Source of the DNA: Caldifarciminota bacterium
Lineage (GTDB): Bacteria; Hydrothermota; Tepidihabitantia; Tepidihabitantales; Tepidihabitantaceae
Direction of reading: 5' to 3'
DNA length: 7,785 nt
NCBI GenBank assembly: GCA_016935295.1
Contig: JAFGRF010000119.1
Span: 1-7,785 of the forward strand
Position numbers and translations under genes: made by a program. Positions 1-5,658 of the stretch are shown here, piece after piece. The notes below the pieces were generated by a model that made no database searches, had not been told where the DNA came from, and saw only the letters and a program-made list of their open reading frames with translations. The stretch's first letter is position 1, and each line of letters opens with the position of its first letter.

Positions 1-332
1 AACCGACCGCAGTTCGGACAGGTCACGAGTTCGGTGCGGCACCGCGACGCGAGCTCCGAGGGCAGTTTCACGTAGCAGCCGCCGCAGAACTCACGGATGA
101 CCTGCACCACCACCCGACCGCCATAGCGCTTCATGATCCGCTCGTACATCGCCAGCAGTTTGGGGTCGACCTTCCGGGTCAGCTTCTCGCGCTCACGCTC
201 CGCGGTCTTGATGAAGTCGTCCGAGGCTTTGACTGCCTGGAAGCCCACCGCCTGGTAGTCGGCGGTCTCGATGTCGCGCAGGATGTGGTCGAATTCCTCC
301 AGAGAACGCAGAGTTTCGACCTTGGGGTTCAT
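1..332 (-). CDS. C4-type zinc ribbon protein (DUF164/zf-RING_7-like), 3' end outside window
   Basis: The first 110 residues are visible. Residues 1-55 are charged and probably helical. Residues 56-70 (DPKLLAMYERIMKRY) and the following Cys pairs C83-x2-C86 and C105-x2-C108 (CPNCGR) match the C-terminal zinc-ribbon domain of the DUF164/CT398-like family. Family members usually carry a coiled coil of over 100 residues before the ribbon; here the N-terminal part is only about 55 residues, so the complete protein would be about half the usual length. The ATG overlaps the stop of the upstream EIIA gene (ATGA) and has a GGAGGAG Shine-Dalgarno about 8 bases upstream, so it is the last visible gene of the operon and probably translationally coupled. 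The molecular role of the family is poorly defined; nucleic-acid or protein binding is usually inferred. The family call is fairly sure, the function is not. Confidence 0.8.
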   Translation of the reverse strand, partial: MNPKVETLRSLEEFDHILRDIETADYQAVGFQAVKASDDFIKTAEREREKLTRKVDPKLLAMYERIMKRYGGRVVVQVIREFCGGCYVKLPSELASRCRTELVTCPNCGR

Positions 333-787
333 CGAATCTTCTCCTCCAGGCTGCGCACGAGTTCAATCAGCTCTTCCGGCGTGTGTGGGTCGAACAGCCG
401 CTTCTTCTTCGTGAGCTCCTGGCAGACCATTGCCACCCTGCCCAGGGTTATGAGGTACTGATTACCGGGGTCCTGCGGCGGCGCCATGATCAGGAAGAAA
501 AGGTGTGCGGCCTTGTGGTCGATGGAGTCGTACTCAACGCCCTTGGTCGAACGGCCGACGGCCATCTCCAGCTTGTCAATCAGGAGCGAACGACCATGCG
601 GGATTGCGATCCCTTTGCCGATTCCGGTCGAACCCAGTTCCTCACGTTTCGTCAGGGTCGCAAGCAGCAGCTCGGCGTCGTCGCCCTGTCGGATCATCTG
701 CACCAACTCGCGCAGCGCCTCCGGCTTCTTCTTTGCCTTCAGATCGAGGTTGATGCGGTCGGGCCGAAGCAAGGCTGTGAGAGTCAC
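329..787 (-). CDS. PTS EIIA domain protein (PtsN/fructose type), single domain
   Basis: A 152-residue protein made of one PTS_EIIA type-2 domain, the cytoplasmic phosphoryl carrier that takes phosphate from HPr on a histidine. The active-site motif GIAIPHGRS places the phospho-accepting histidine at H64. The preceding TKREELGSTGIG and the later APPQDPGNQYL segment are also typical of the family. There is no EIIB or EIIC domain and no transporter gene in view, so a regulatory role like that of PtsN (EIIA-Ntr) is more likely than sugar uptake; this is inference from domain content and context. The start is GTG at 787, supported by AGGAGG at 794-799, 6 bases upstream. It follows rsfS by about 41 bases and overlaps the zinc-ribbon gene by 4 bases. 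Which HPr/EI it would partner with is not visible. Confidence 0.9.
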   Translation of the reverse strand: MTLTALLRPDRINLDLKAKKKPEALRELVQMIRQGDDAELLLATLTKREELGSTGIGKGIAIPHGRSLLIDKLEMAVGRSTKGVEYDSIDHKAAHLFFLIMAPPQDPGNQYLITLGRVAMVCQELTKKKRLFDPHTPEELIELVRSLEEKIR

Positions 788-802
788 ACGTCACCTCCTG
801 TT

Positions 803-827
803 GGCCGCAGCCCACTGTTTTGCGGCC
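803..827 (-). other. intercistronic hairpin between rsfS and the EIIA gene
   Basis: A perfect 7-bp inverted repeat (GGCCGCA / TGCGGCC) with an 11-base loop lies just after the rsfS stop and ends 3 bases before the AGGAGG of the EIIA gene. There is no U-tract, so it does not look like an intrinsic terminator. It could shape mRNA stability or processing, or access to the ribosome binding site. The inverted repeat is seen; the function is inferred. Confidence 0.4.
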
Positions 828-829
828 GG

Positions 830-1189
830 TTAGTCTTCGACATTGGTATGGGAAAAGGTCTGGCTTGGTGCGTCGCCCCAGAGTCGTTCCAGACCGAAAA
901 ACTGGCGGGTCTCACCAGAGAAAATATGCACGACGACGTTGAAATAGTCAAGAAGTATCCACACCCCGTTTTCCGCGCCTTCGATGTGGTGCAGCCGTTC
1001 GCCCTCGCGTTTCAGTCCCAGCGCCACGGCCTCGGCGACGGCCTGCGCGTGGATTGTCGAGGTGGCGGTGGCGATGACGAAGTAGTCGGCCAGCGGCGAA
1101 CGGCCCCGCAGGTCGAGGAGCACGACGTCTTCACCGAGCTTGTCGAGAATGATGGCCGCGGCTCGCTTGGCAAGACGACCGGCAGTCAT
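830..1189 (-). CDS. rsfS: Ribosomal silencing factor RsfS
   Basis: A 119-residue protein of normal family length. RsfS binds ribosomal protein L14 on the large subunit and blocks subunit joining, lowering translation when nutrients are scarce (known for the family). Visible family signatures are DLRGRSPLADYFVIATA (residues 26-42), the short EG/ENGVWILLDY stretch (70-82), VVVHIF (85-90) and the terminal FFGLERLWGDAP (97-108). Small departures are DYF where DYG is common and FF where FY is common. The ATG at 1189 lies 2 bases after the TAG of the LytR_C gene, with no clear Shine-Dalgarno, which suggests translation by coupling or re-initiation. The LytR_C-RsfS neighbourhood is found in other bacteria. 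Its presence in the same operon as ribosomal proteins fits a growth-control role. Confidence 0.95.
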   Translation of the reverse strand: MTAGRLAKRAAAIILDKLGEDVVLLDLRGRSPLADYFVIATATSTIHAQAVAEAVALGLKREGERLHHIEGAENGVWILLDYFNVVVHIFSGETRQFFGLERLWGDAPSQTFSHTNVED

Positions 1190-1191
1190 TT

Positions 1192-1641
1192 CTAGTACAG
1201 CGGGACCACGTTCGCAAAGAAGCGGCGGTAGTCGTCGCCGATCACGAGCCGGACTTCCAGGTAGCGGCTCGAGTCGAGTTCGACAATGACCTCGGGCATG
1301 GCCTTGGGCCCGAGCGGGAGCTTCCGCCAGCGCCGCTGTACCGAAAGCGCCCGTGCAACCGTACGGGCGTTTGCGCCGGTTGGTTCCCGCAGGTCGACCA
1401 CGGTGGTCCTGGCCAGGTGCTCGCGGTAGTCCCGCACCGCGTAGATGTCATACCCGCGCATCTGCAGTTCGTCGGCAACTGCGCGGCCTGCCCGCGGGAC
1501 ACCGCAGCCGTTGGCTATTTCCATTCTCAGCAGCTTGGCATCGGAATCAGACTCCGGTTCGGGCAGAATGCGCCAGGTGATAGAGGCGCCGGCAGCTACC
1601 ACCAGAACCACCGCCAGCAGCCACGCCAGTGTCTGCTTCAA
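1192..1641 (-). CDS. LytR_C-domain membrane-anchored protein
   Basis: A 149-residue protein with one N-terminal hydrophobic segment (about residues 5-25), a short acidic linker (PEPESDSD), then a LytR C-terminal-type domain. The domain is recognised by RMEIANGCGVPRAGRAVADEL (from residue 39) followed by RGYDIYAV, matching the V/I-x-NG-x-G...A...L...G-[FY] pattern of LytR_C. The catalytic LCP phosphotransferase domain of LytR is absent, so it is not a teichoic-acid ligase; the domain probably sits outside the membrane on an N-terminal anchor. The start is TTG at 1641, overlapping the stop of the GlmU-like gene as TTGA, with GGGAG about 11 bases upstream. No alternative start keeps the full anchor. 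The exact role is unknown, and a cell-envelope function is suggested by the domain and by the neighbouring UDP-GlcNAc gene. Confidence 0.75.
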   Translation of the reverse strand: MKQTLAWLLAVVLVVAAGASITWRILPEPESDSDAKLLRMEIANGCGVPRAGRAVADELQMRGYDIYAVRDYREHLARTTVVDLREPTGANARTVARALSVQRRWRKLPLGPKAMPEVIVELDSSRYLEVRLVIGDDYRRFFANVVPLY

Positions 1642-2378
1642 TCCGCACTTGGCTCCCGGCGCGCCGCCAGTCCACGCTCCAGCAGGACGAGTTCCTCAGG
1701 CGTGTTTGCCCCAAGCATTTCGTCCGGGTCGTCGGCGAGCACCGCCACGGCCTGCCCGCCATCGGAACGTACCTCGCGGACAATGTCGGTCAGGTAGTAT
1801 TCGCCTGACACCGGACTCGGCTTGATCCGCTCAAGTGCCGGCCTGACCCGACCCCAGAGAAACGAGTAGGCGCCGGAATTGACCTCGTGGATGGCCAGCA
1901 CCTCGGGCGCAGCGTCGCGCTTCTCGACAATCCGCTCAATGAAGTCGCCCTCGGCCCGCACGACGCGGCCGTACCCGGCGGGATCGGCAAGCCGGGCAGT
2001 GAAGACCGCGACGTCGGCACCGGCCGCCCGGCGCGCCTGGATGAGCCGCTGGATTGTTGCGGGCCGGATAAGTGGCGCATCGCCGCAGAGGACAACGCAC
2101 TCCTCGTCATCGTTCAGGAGATCGCGACAGGCCAGGACCGCGTCGGCCGTGCCGTGCTGCCCTGTCTGCACGACGAACTCGACCCCGACCCGCTCGAACG
2201 AGGCCATCACTTCTTCTTTCTGGGCTCCGACGACCACAATGACGCGGGTAGCCTCGGCTGCCCGGGCCGACGCGAGGACGTAGCTCAGGAGCGGACGCCC
2301 TGCGATCGGCAGGAGCACTTTGGGGACAGGCGCCCCCATGCGCTTGCTCTTACCCGCCGCGAGGACTATTGCGGTCAC
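1638..2378 (-). CDS. GlmU-like uridylyltransferase domain protein (no acetyltransferase domain)
   Basis: A nucleotidyltransferase of about 246 residues, matching the N-terminal pyrophosphorylase half of GlmU, which makes UDP-GlcNAc from UTP and GlcNAc-1-phosphate for peptidoglycan and other glycans. With the GTG start, the motifs are LAAGKSKRMG (6-15), PK at 19-20, QTGQHGTADA (71-80), GDAPL with metal-site Asp100 (E. coli GlmU D105), GYGRVVR (135-141), VEKRDA, EVNSGAY (165-171), EYYLTD (193-198) and LGANT with Asn225 (E. coli N227). The left-handed beta-helix acetyltransferase half of GlmU (about 456 residues in total) is missing, so acetylation would need another enzyme. I chose the GTG at 2378 because it gives the canonical N-terminus MTAIVLAAG; a TTG at 2411 would add 11 residues that do not resemble the family. 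Neither has a strong Shine-Dalgarno. The sugar substrate could differ. Confidence 0.85.
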   Translation of the reverse strand: MTAIVLAAGKSKRMGAPVPKVLLPIAGRPLLSYVLASARAAEATRVIVVVGAQKEEVMASFERVGVEFVVQTGQHGTADAVLACRDLLNDDEECVVLCGDAPLIRPATIQRLIQARRAAGADVAVFTARLADPAGYGRVVRAEGDFIERIVEKRDAAPEVLAIHEVNSGAYSFLWGRVRPALERIKPSPVSGEYYLTDIVREVRSDGGQAVAVLADDPDEMLGANTPEELVLLERGLAARREPSAD

Positions 2379-2550
2379 TTTTCTTGATGCATTCCCGGTG
2401 GTTGACGTCAATCACCCGCACGGTTCTGCAGGACAGGATATCGCACGCCCACATCAGCCCGGAGCCAAACCCCGGGCTACCCTCGTACTGCGGATTCTTG
2501 TCGGTGACGACCAGCCGCCGGGTTTTCGACCGGACCAGACACCGGAGCAT
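2350..2550 (-). CDS. Truncated PanD-like (aspartate 1-decarboxylase) reading frame
   Basis: A 66-codon frame, 7 bases after rplQ and overlapping the start of the GlmU-like gene. Its first 50 residues follow the N-terminal half of PanD, the pyruvoyl enzyme that makes beta-alanine for pantothenate. It starts MLR as PanD does, has Lys9 (SK), an R-x-x-VT stretch at 12-16, and YEGS at 22-25, so the Gly24-Ser25 self-cleavage site is at exactly the PanD position. Then come a LM..ACDIL stretch (32-39) and V-R-V-I-D-V-N (44-50). After that similarity stops: Arg54, Thr57 and Tyr58 of E. coli PanD are not matched, and the C-terminal half (usual length about 116-130 residues) with the NGAAA and GD motifs is absent because the GlmU-like gene begins there. 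It may be a remnant or a small protein with a new role. No strong Shine-Dalgarno is seen. The similarity is fairly convincing; enzymatic activity is doubtful. Confidence 0.6.
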   Translation of the reverse strand: MLRCLVRSKTRRLVVTDKNPQYEGSPGFGSGLMWACDILSCRTVRVIDVNHRECIKKSDRNSPRGG

Positions 2551-2557
2551 CGGCCCG

Positions 2558-3034
2558 CTACTTCTCGGATTCGTCGCCCGTTTTGCCCTTTTCGCCGACC
2601 TTCTTGTCCGGCTTGGCTTTCTTGCCGCCCTTCTGCTTGGCCGCAGCCTCCTTGGCCTTCTTCTCGTGGTGCCGCTCTTCGCGGACAACCAGCTCGAGCA
2701 GGGCCATCTCGGCGCCGTCGCCCTCGCGCGGACCCAGGCGCAGGACGCGCGTGAAGCCGCCGGGCCGTCCGGCAAGCCGTGGTCCGATCACGTCGAACAG
2801 CTTCTTCAGCACGGTCTTGTCCGAAACAAAGCGGCCGACCTCGCGGCGTGCCGCGACGGTGTTCTTCTGGGCCAGGGCAACCATGCGATCAGCCGTCCGC
2901 CGGGACTCCTTGGCCTTGGCCAGGGTGGTCTTGATCCGCTCGTGTTCGAACAGCGCAGTGACTAGGTTGCGCATCAGCGCCCGGCGATGCTGGGCCGTCC
3001 GGCCGAGCTTCTTGACCTTGTCTCCGTGACGCAA
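2558..3034 (-). CDS. rplQ: 50S ribosomal protein L17
   Basis: L17 of the large ribosomal subunit, near the peptide exit side. The N-terminus MRHGDKVKKLGRTAQHRRA, the central ALFEHERIKTTLAKAKE region and GRPGGFTRVLRLGPREGDGAEMA-type block (about 89-111) are diagnostic. Residues 121-158 form a Lys/Ala/Glu-rich low-complexity tail, making the protein 158 residues against about 116-130 in many bacteria. The start is TTG at 3034, exactly where the family begins; it is supported by AAGGAG at 3040-3045, inside the last codons of rpoA, 5 bases upstream. It follows the rpoA stop by 2 bases. The rpsM-rpsK-rpsD-rpoA-rplQ order is the standard bacterial alpha operon. Confidence 0.97.
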   Translation of the reverse strand: MRHGDKVKKLGRTAQHRRALMRNLVTALFEHERIKTTLAKAKESRRTADRMVALAQKNTVAARREVGRFVSDKTVLKKLFDVIGPRLAGRPGGFTRVLRLGPREGDGAEMALLELVVREERHHEKKAKEAAAKQKGGKKAKPDKKVGEKGKTGDESEK

Positions 3035-3036
3035 GG

Positions 3037-4071
3037 CTACTCCTTTTCCTTTTCCGGCTCGTGCTCCATTATCGGCAGGCTGGAAACGTCCATGCCCAGG
3101 GATAGCCCCACGTCCTCAAGCACCTTCTTCAGCTCCTCAAGCGACTTGCGGCCGAAGTTCTCGATGTCGAGCATGTCCTTCTCGTTGCGTTGCACGAGGT
3201 CGCCGATGGTCTGGATAGAGATCCGCTCGCCGGTCGTCTTTGAGCGCCCCTTCATCAGGCAGTTCAAGGCACGGTTCGAAAGCTCCAGTTCCTCGATGCT
3301 CTGGTTCAGGAGCTCCACGAGTTTGTCGCGATCCTGGTAGAGCTTTTCCTCAGCGATGAACTCCGGCTCCTTCTCGACCGGCACCAGCACCGCCATGTGG
3401 TTCTTCAGTATCGTCCCCGACTGGATCATCGCCTCGTCCGGCCGGACCGTCCCATCGGTCCAAAGCTCAAGCACCAGCCGCTCAAAGTCGGTACGGTCCA
3501 GCACCCGCATCGATTCGACCCAGAAGTTGACGCGCTTCACCGGCGAGAAGAAGGCATCCAGGAATATTGTCGTTTCCGGAGCTGTGCGGTTCTTCTTCAG
3601 CCGCTCCGCCTTGACGTAGCCACGGCCGTTCTCGACCAAGAACTCCATGTCGAGAGAGCGCTTGCTGTCCGAGATCGTCAGCAGCCGTTGGTCCGGGTTG
3701 GCAATCACGATTTCCGGAGGCACCGCGAGGTCCCGGGCCAGGAACTCACGTTTGCCCGATGCATGCAGGTGACACATCTTCGGCGTCTCCGACCAGAGCC
3801 GCAGCCTGAGTTTCTTGAGATTGAGCACGATCTCGGTGACGTCCTCGACCACGTCGTCGACCGTAGAGAACTCGTGGGCCACGCCGTCGATGCGCAGCTC
3901 GGTGATAGCCGCCCCCTGGACCGACGAAAGCAGAGCCCGGCGCAGCGAATTGCCCATCGTCGCGCCCCAGCCCTTCTCCAAAGGCGCCAAAGTGAACCGG
4001 CCGTACGAATCGCTGGCCGATCCGCTGTCGAGGTCGAGCTTCTCGGGAAGTGTGAAAGGTTTGAGTTTCAT
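3037..4071 (-). CDS. rpoA: DNA-directed RNA polymerase subunit alpha
   Basis: A 344-residue alpha subunit, the scaffold for polymerase assembly and the contact point for UP elements and activators. The N-terminal domain (about 1-235) includes the dimerisation/assembly motif GNSLRRALLSS (40-50) and the EDVTEIVLNLK block (76-86). The C-terminal domain (about 255-330) keeps the DNA-contact residues of E. coli alpha: Arg267 (R265), Asn270 (N268), Gly307 (G296), Lys309 (K298) and Ser310 (S299). Between NCL (270-272) and TIGDLVQ (288-294) there are 15 residues, where E. coli has 6, so about 9 residues (roughly 275-283, GRSKTTGER) are inserted between the first two helices of this domain. The tail after 334 is acidic/Lys-rich. 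The ATG overlaps the rpsD stop (ATGA), indicating coupling. Confidence 0.98.
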   Translation of the reverse strand: MKLKPFTLPEKLDLDSGSASDSYGRFTLAPLEKGWGATMGNSLRRALLSSVQGAAITELRIDGVAHEFSTVDDVVEDVTEIVLNLKKLRLRLWSETPKMCHLHASGKREFLARDLAVPPEIVIANPDQRLLTISDSKRSLDMEFLVENGRGYVKAERLKKNRTAPETTIFLDAFFSPVKRVNFWVESMRVLDRTDFERLVLELWTDGTVRPDEAMIQSGTILKNHMAVLVPVEKEPEFIAEEKLYQDRDKLVELLNQSIEELELSNRALNCLMKGRSKTTGERISIQTIGDLVQRNEKDMLDIENFGRKSLEELKKVLEDVGLSLGMDVSSLPIMEHEPEKEKE

Positions 4072-4682
4072 TTCGAGTAGAGCTCCACAATCAGCTGCGT
4101 GTTACACGGAATATCCTTCACGTCTTCGGGACTCGGCTGGCGCACGACGGTTCCCACACCGCGGTCAGCGGCGACCGTCAGCCAGGACATCCCGGGCTGC
4201 TGCTTGTTCGCGAGAATCGCACCGATGACCTTCATGCCATCTTCGTCCTTGACGCCGACGATATCACCGCCATCGGTCAGGTACGACGGAATGTTGATCC
4301 GCCGGCCGTTTACGGTTATCAGGCCGTGCCGCACGAACTGACGTGCCTGCGCCCGAGAGTCGGCAAACCCCATACGGAAGACGACGTTGTCCAACCGCCG
4401 CTCAAGCAAAATGACCAGCGCGGCAGCCGTGTTTTTGCTCTTTGCCGCCTTGGTGAAATAGTTGTGGAACTGCGTCTCGAGGATGCCGTACATCATCCTT
4501 AGCTTCTGCTTCTCGCGCAACTGGATGGAGTAGGCCGAGACCCGACGCCGACCCCGCACCTCTGGCATCTCCCCCCGCTTCATCAGCGTACACTTGTCCG
4601 ACAGGCACTTGTCACCGCGCAGAAACAACTTCTCACGTTGCTTCCGGCACCGCTTGCACTTGGGTCCAATGTATCTTGCCAT
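4068..4682 (-). CDS. rpsD: 30S ribosomal protein S4
   Basis: A 204-residue S4, a primary 16S rRNA-binding protein that nucleates assembly of the small subunit body; in some bacteria it also represses the alpha operon by binding its mRNA. Cys9, Cys12, Cys26 and Cys31 form an intact zinc knuckle, the C+ form of S4 as in Thermus. The LREKQKLRMMYGI segment (55-67) and the S4 RNA-binding domain (about 95-158; RLDNVVFRMGFADSRAQARQ onward, then HGLITVNGRRI) are clear. The ATG at 4682 has GGAGGGG in the 14-base gap after rpsK. Whether this S4 regulates the operon cannot be seen; I found no recognisable S4-binding pseudoknot in the rpsM leader by eye. Confidence 0.98.
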   Translation of the reverse strand: MARYIGPKCKRCRKQREKLFLRGDKCLSDKCTLMKRGEMPEVRGRRRVSAYSIQLREKQKLRMMYGILETQFHNYFTKAAKSKNTAAALVILLERRLDNVVFRMGFADSRAQARQFVRHGLITVNGRRINIPSYLTDGGDIVGVKDEDGMKVIGAILANKQQPGMSWLTVAADRGVGTVVRQPSPEDVKDIPCNTQLIVELYSK

Positions 4683-4696
4683 GATTTTCGCCCCTC

Positions 4697-5071
4697 CTAG
4701 ACGCGGCGCTGCTTCGGAGCGCGACAGCCGTTGTGGGGAATCGGAGTAATGTCGCGGATGGAGATGATGTCCAGACCGGCGTTCTGCAGAGAACGAATGG
4801 CTGACTCACGTCCCGGCCCGGCGCCGCTGACCCGCACCTCGAGCCGCTTCACGCCTAATGACCCCGCCTCTTTGGCCGCAGCCTCCGCACACAGCCCGGC
4901 GGCAAACGGAGTACCCTTCTTCGATCCCTTGAATCCGACCCGGCCGGCACTCGACCATGATACTACGGCGCCGGTCGGGTCGGCGATGGTCACAATCGTA
5001 TTGTTGAAGCTGGTATTGACATGAGCAACACACAGCAGCGGAACCTTCTTGCGGGCTGACTTGCGCGCCAC
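4697..5071 (-). CDS. rpsK: 30S ribosomal protein S11
   Basis: A 124-residue S11 of normal length, a component of the platform of the small subunit near the mRNA exit. Recognised by HVNTSFNNTIVTIADPTG (17-34), the WSSAG..GFKGSKKGTPFAA stretch, and the conserved C-terminus ITPIPHNGCRAPKQRRV. The start is GTG at 5071, overlapping the last base of the rpsM TAG stop (TAGTG), with GGAGG 9 bases upstream. The gap to rpsD is 14 bases. Confidence 0.98.
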   Translation of the reverse strand: MARKSARKKVPLLCVAHVNTSFNNTIVTIADPTGAVVSWSSAGRVGFKGSKKGTPFAAGLCAEAAAKEAGSLGVKRLEVRVSGAGPGRESAIRSLQNAGLDIISIRDITPIPHNGCRAPKQRRV

Positions 5072-5490
5072 TATGCCTTGCCTCCGGCCGCAGGCTTGGG
5101 AGCCGCAGCCGCCGGCGTCGCCTTGACCTTGAGGACGCCGGTCGTCTTCCGCGGGCCTTTGCGGGTACGAGCATTCGTTCTGGTCCGCTGGCCCCTTACC
5201 GGCAGACGCCTGCGGTGCCGGTCGCCGCGATAGCTGCCGATTTCTATGTAGCGCTTGATATTCCCGGAAACATCCGCGCGCAACTCACCCTCCACTTTGC
5301 AGCCGCCGTCAATCTCTTTGCGGATTGCCGCCACGTCGTCGTCGGTCAAATCCTTGGTGGGACGCGAAGGCTCTATGCCGGCCGCAGCCAGAATCCTGCG
5401 GGCCGTGTGCAAACCTATGCCGTATATGTGCTGCAGCGAGTAGAGAATCGCTTTGTTGTCGGGCAGGTCGATACCCGCGATACGAGCCAA
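5071..5490 (-). CDS. rpsM: 30S ribosomal protein S13
   Basis: S13 sits in the head of the small subunit and contacts the P-site tRNA and the inter-subunit bridge. MARIAGIDLP at the N-terminus, YGIGLHTAR (23-31), the IGSYRGDRHRRRLPVRGQRT region and NARTRKG are diagnostic. At 139 residues it is longer than the usual 115-126 because of an Ala/Pro/Lys-rich tail after about residue 117. The start is TTG at 5490: it gives the canonical N-terminus and has AGGAGG at 5496-5501, 5 bases upstream. It is the first gene of the operon; infA and rpmJ, which often precede it, are not present here. Transcription probably comes from the promoter at 5555-5582. Confidence 0.97.
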   Translation of the reverse strand: MARIAGIDLPDNKAILYSLQHIYGIGLHTARRILAAAGIEPSRPTKDLTDDDVAAIRKEIDGGCKVEGELRADVSGNIKRYIEIGSYRGDRHRRRLPVRGQRTRTNARTRKGPRKTTGVLKVKATPAAAAPKPAAGGKA

Positions 5491-5495
5491 ACAGA

Positions 5496-5501
5496 CCTCC
5501 T
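5496..5501 (-). promoter_or_regulatory. Shine-Dalgarno of rpsM (supports TTG start)
   Basis: AGGAGG on the minus strand lies 5 bases from the TTG at 5490. It decides this non-ATG start, since no ATG in the frame gives a full S13 N-terminus. Confidence 0.85.
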
Positions 5502-5546
5502 GTGGTTACCGAAATCAGAAGAAGCTACACTTTTGCCTAACTTGTA

Positions 5547-5563
5547 AGCTATAATGTATAGCT
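5547..5563. repeat. 17-bp palindrome over the -10 of the rpsM promoter
   Basis: AGCTATA-ATG-TATAGCT on the plus strand is a perfect 7+7 inverted repeat with a 3-base centre. It covers the -10 hexamer (5555-5560) and the bases just downstream, up to about the expected transcription start. It could be an operator for a dimeric repressor or simply an AT-rich promoter coincidence. The repeat is seen; binding is inferred. Confidence 0.45.
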
Positions 5564-5582
5564 GATTTAGACCCAATGTCAA
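5555..5582 (-). promoter_or_regulatory. Sigma-70-type promoter for the rpsM-rpoA operon
   Basis: On the minus strand TTGACA (5582-5577), a 16-base spacer and TATACA (5560-5555) form a near-consensus housekeeping promoter. The transcript would begin at about 5548, leaving a leader of roughly 58 bases before the rpsM TTG. The rest of the intergenic stretch 5583-5658 holds only a weak hairpin (5602-5635) and no gene. The acs promoter in this window has the same architecture (TTGACA-16-TATACT), which supports both calls. Confidence 0.8.
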
Positions 5583-5658
5583 GCGAAAGTAACCCTTGAC
5601 GGCCACTAACCCAAATGATCGGTTTGCGCAGTGGCGGCTCCTGCATCACAGACCGGCG

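Noticed and set aside
383..1195. Long plus-strand open frame opposite the EIIA and rsfS genes
   Set aside because: It is antisense to two well-recognised genes, spans their junction, has no family motif and no Shine-Dalgarno. Long antisense frames are expected in GC-rich coding DNA.
1638..2411. Assignment of the nucleotidyltransferase as IspD
   Set aside because: The GYGRVVR, EVNSGAY and EYYLTD motifs belong to GlmU-type uridylyltransferases; IspD-specific motifs are not seen.
2551..2775. Upstream in-frame extension of the PanD-like frame into rplQ
   Set aside because: The extension is an out-of-frame reading of the rplQ tail; the ATG at 2550 aligns exactly with the PanD N-terminus.
3397..4080. 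Plus-strand 227-codon frame opposite rpoA
   Set aside because: Arg/His-rich composition typical of an antisense shadow of a real gene; no recognisable domain.
5602..5635. Possible terminator hairpin after the exported-protein gene (GCCACT / AGTGGC stem)
   Set aside because: The stem is interrupted by a 5-base bulge and no U-tract follows on either strand, so it is not a convincing intrinsic terminator.
5491..5658. Possible rpmJ or infA gene upstream of rpsM
   Set aside because: No frame in this stretch encodes the Cys-rich L36 or the IF-1 pattern; it holds only promoter and leader sequence.
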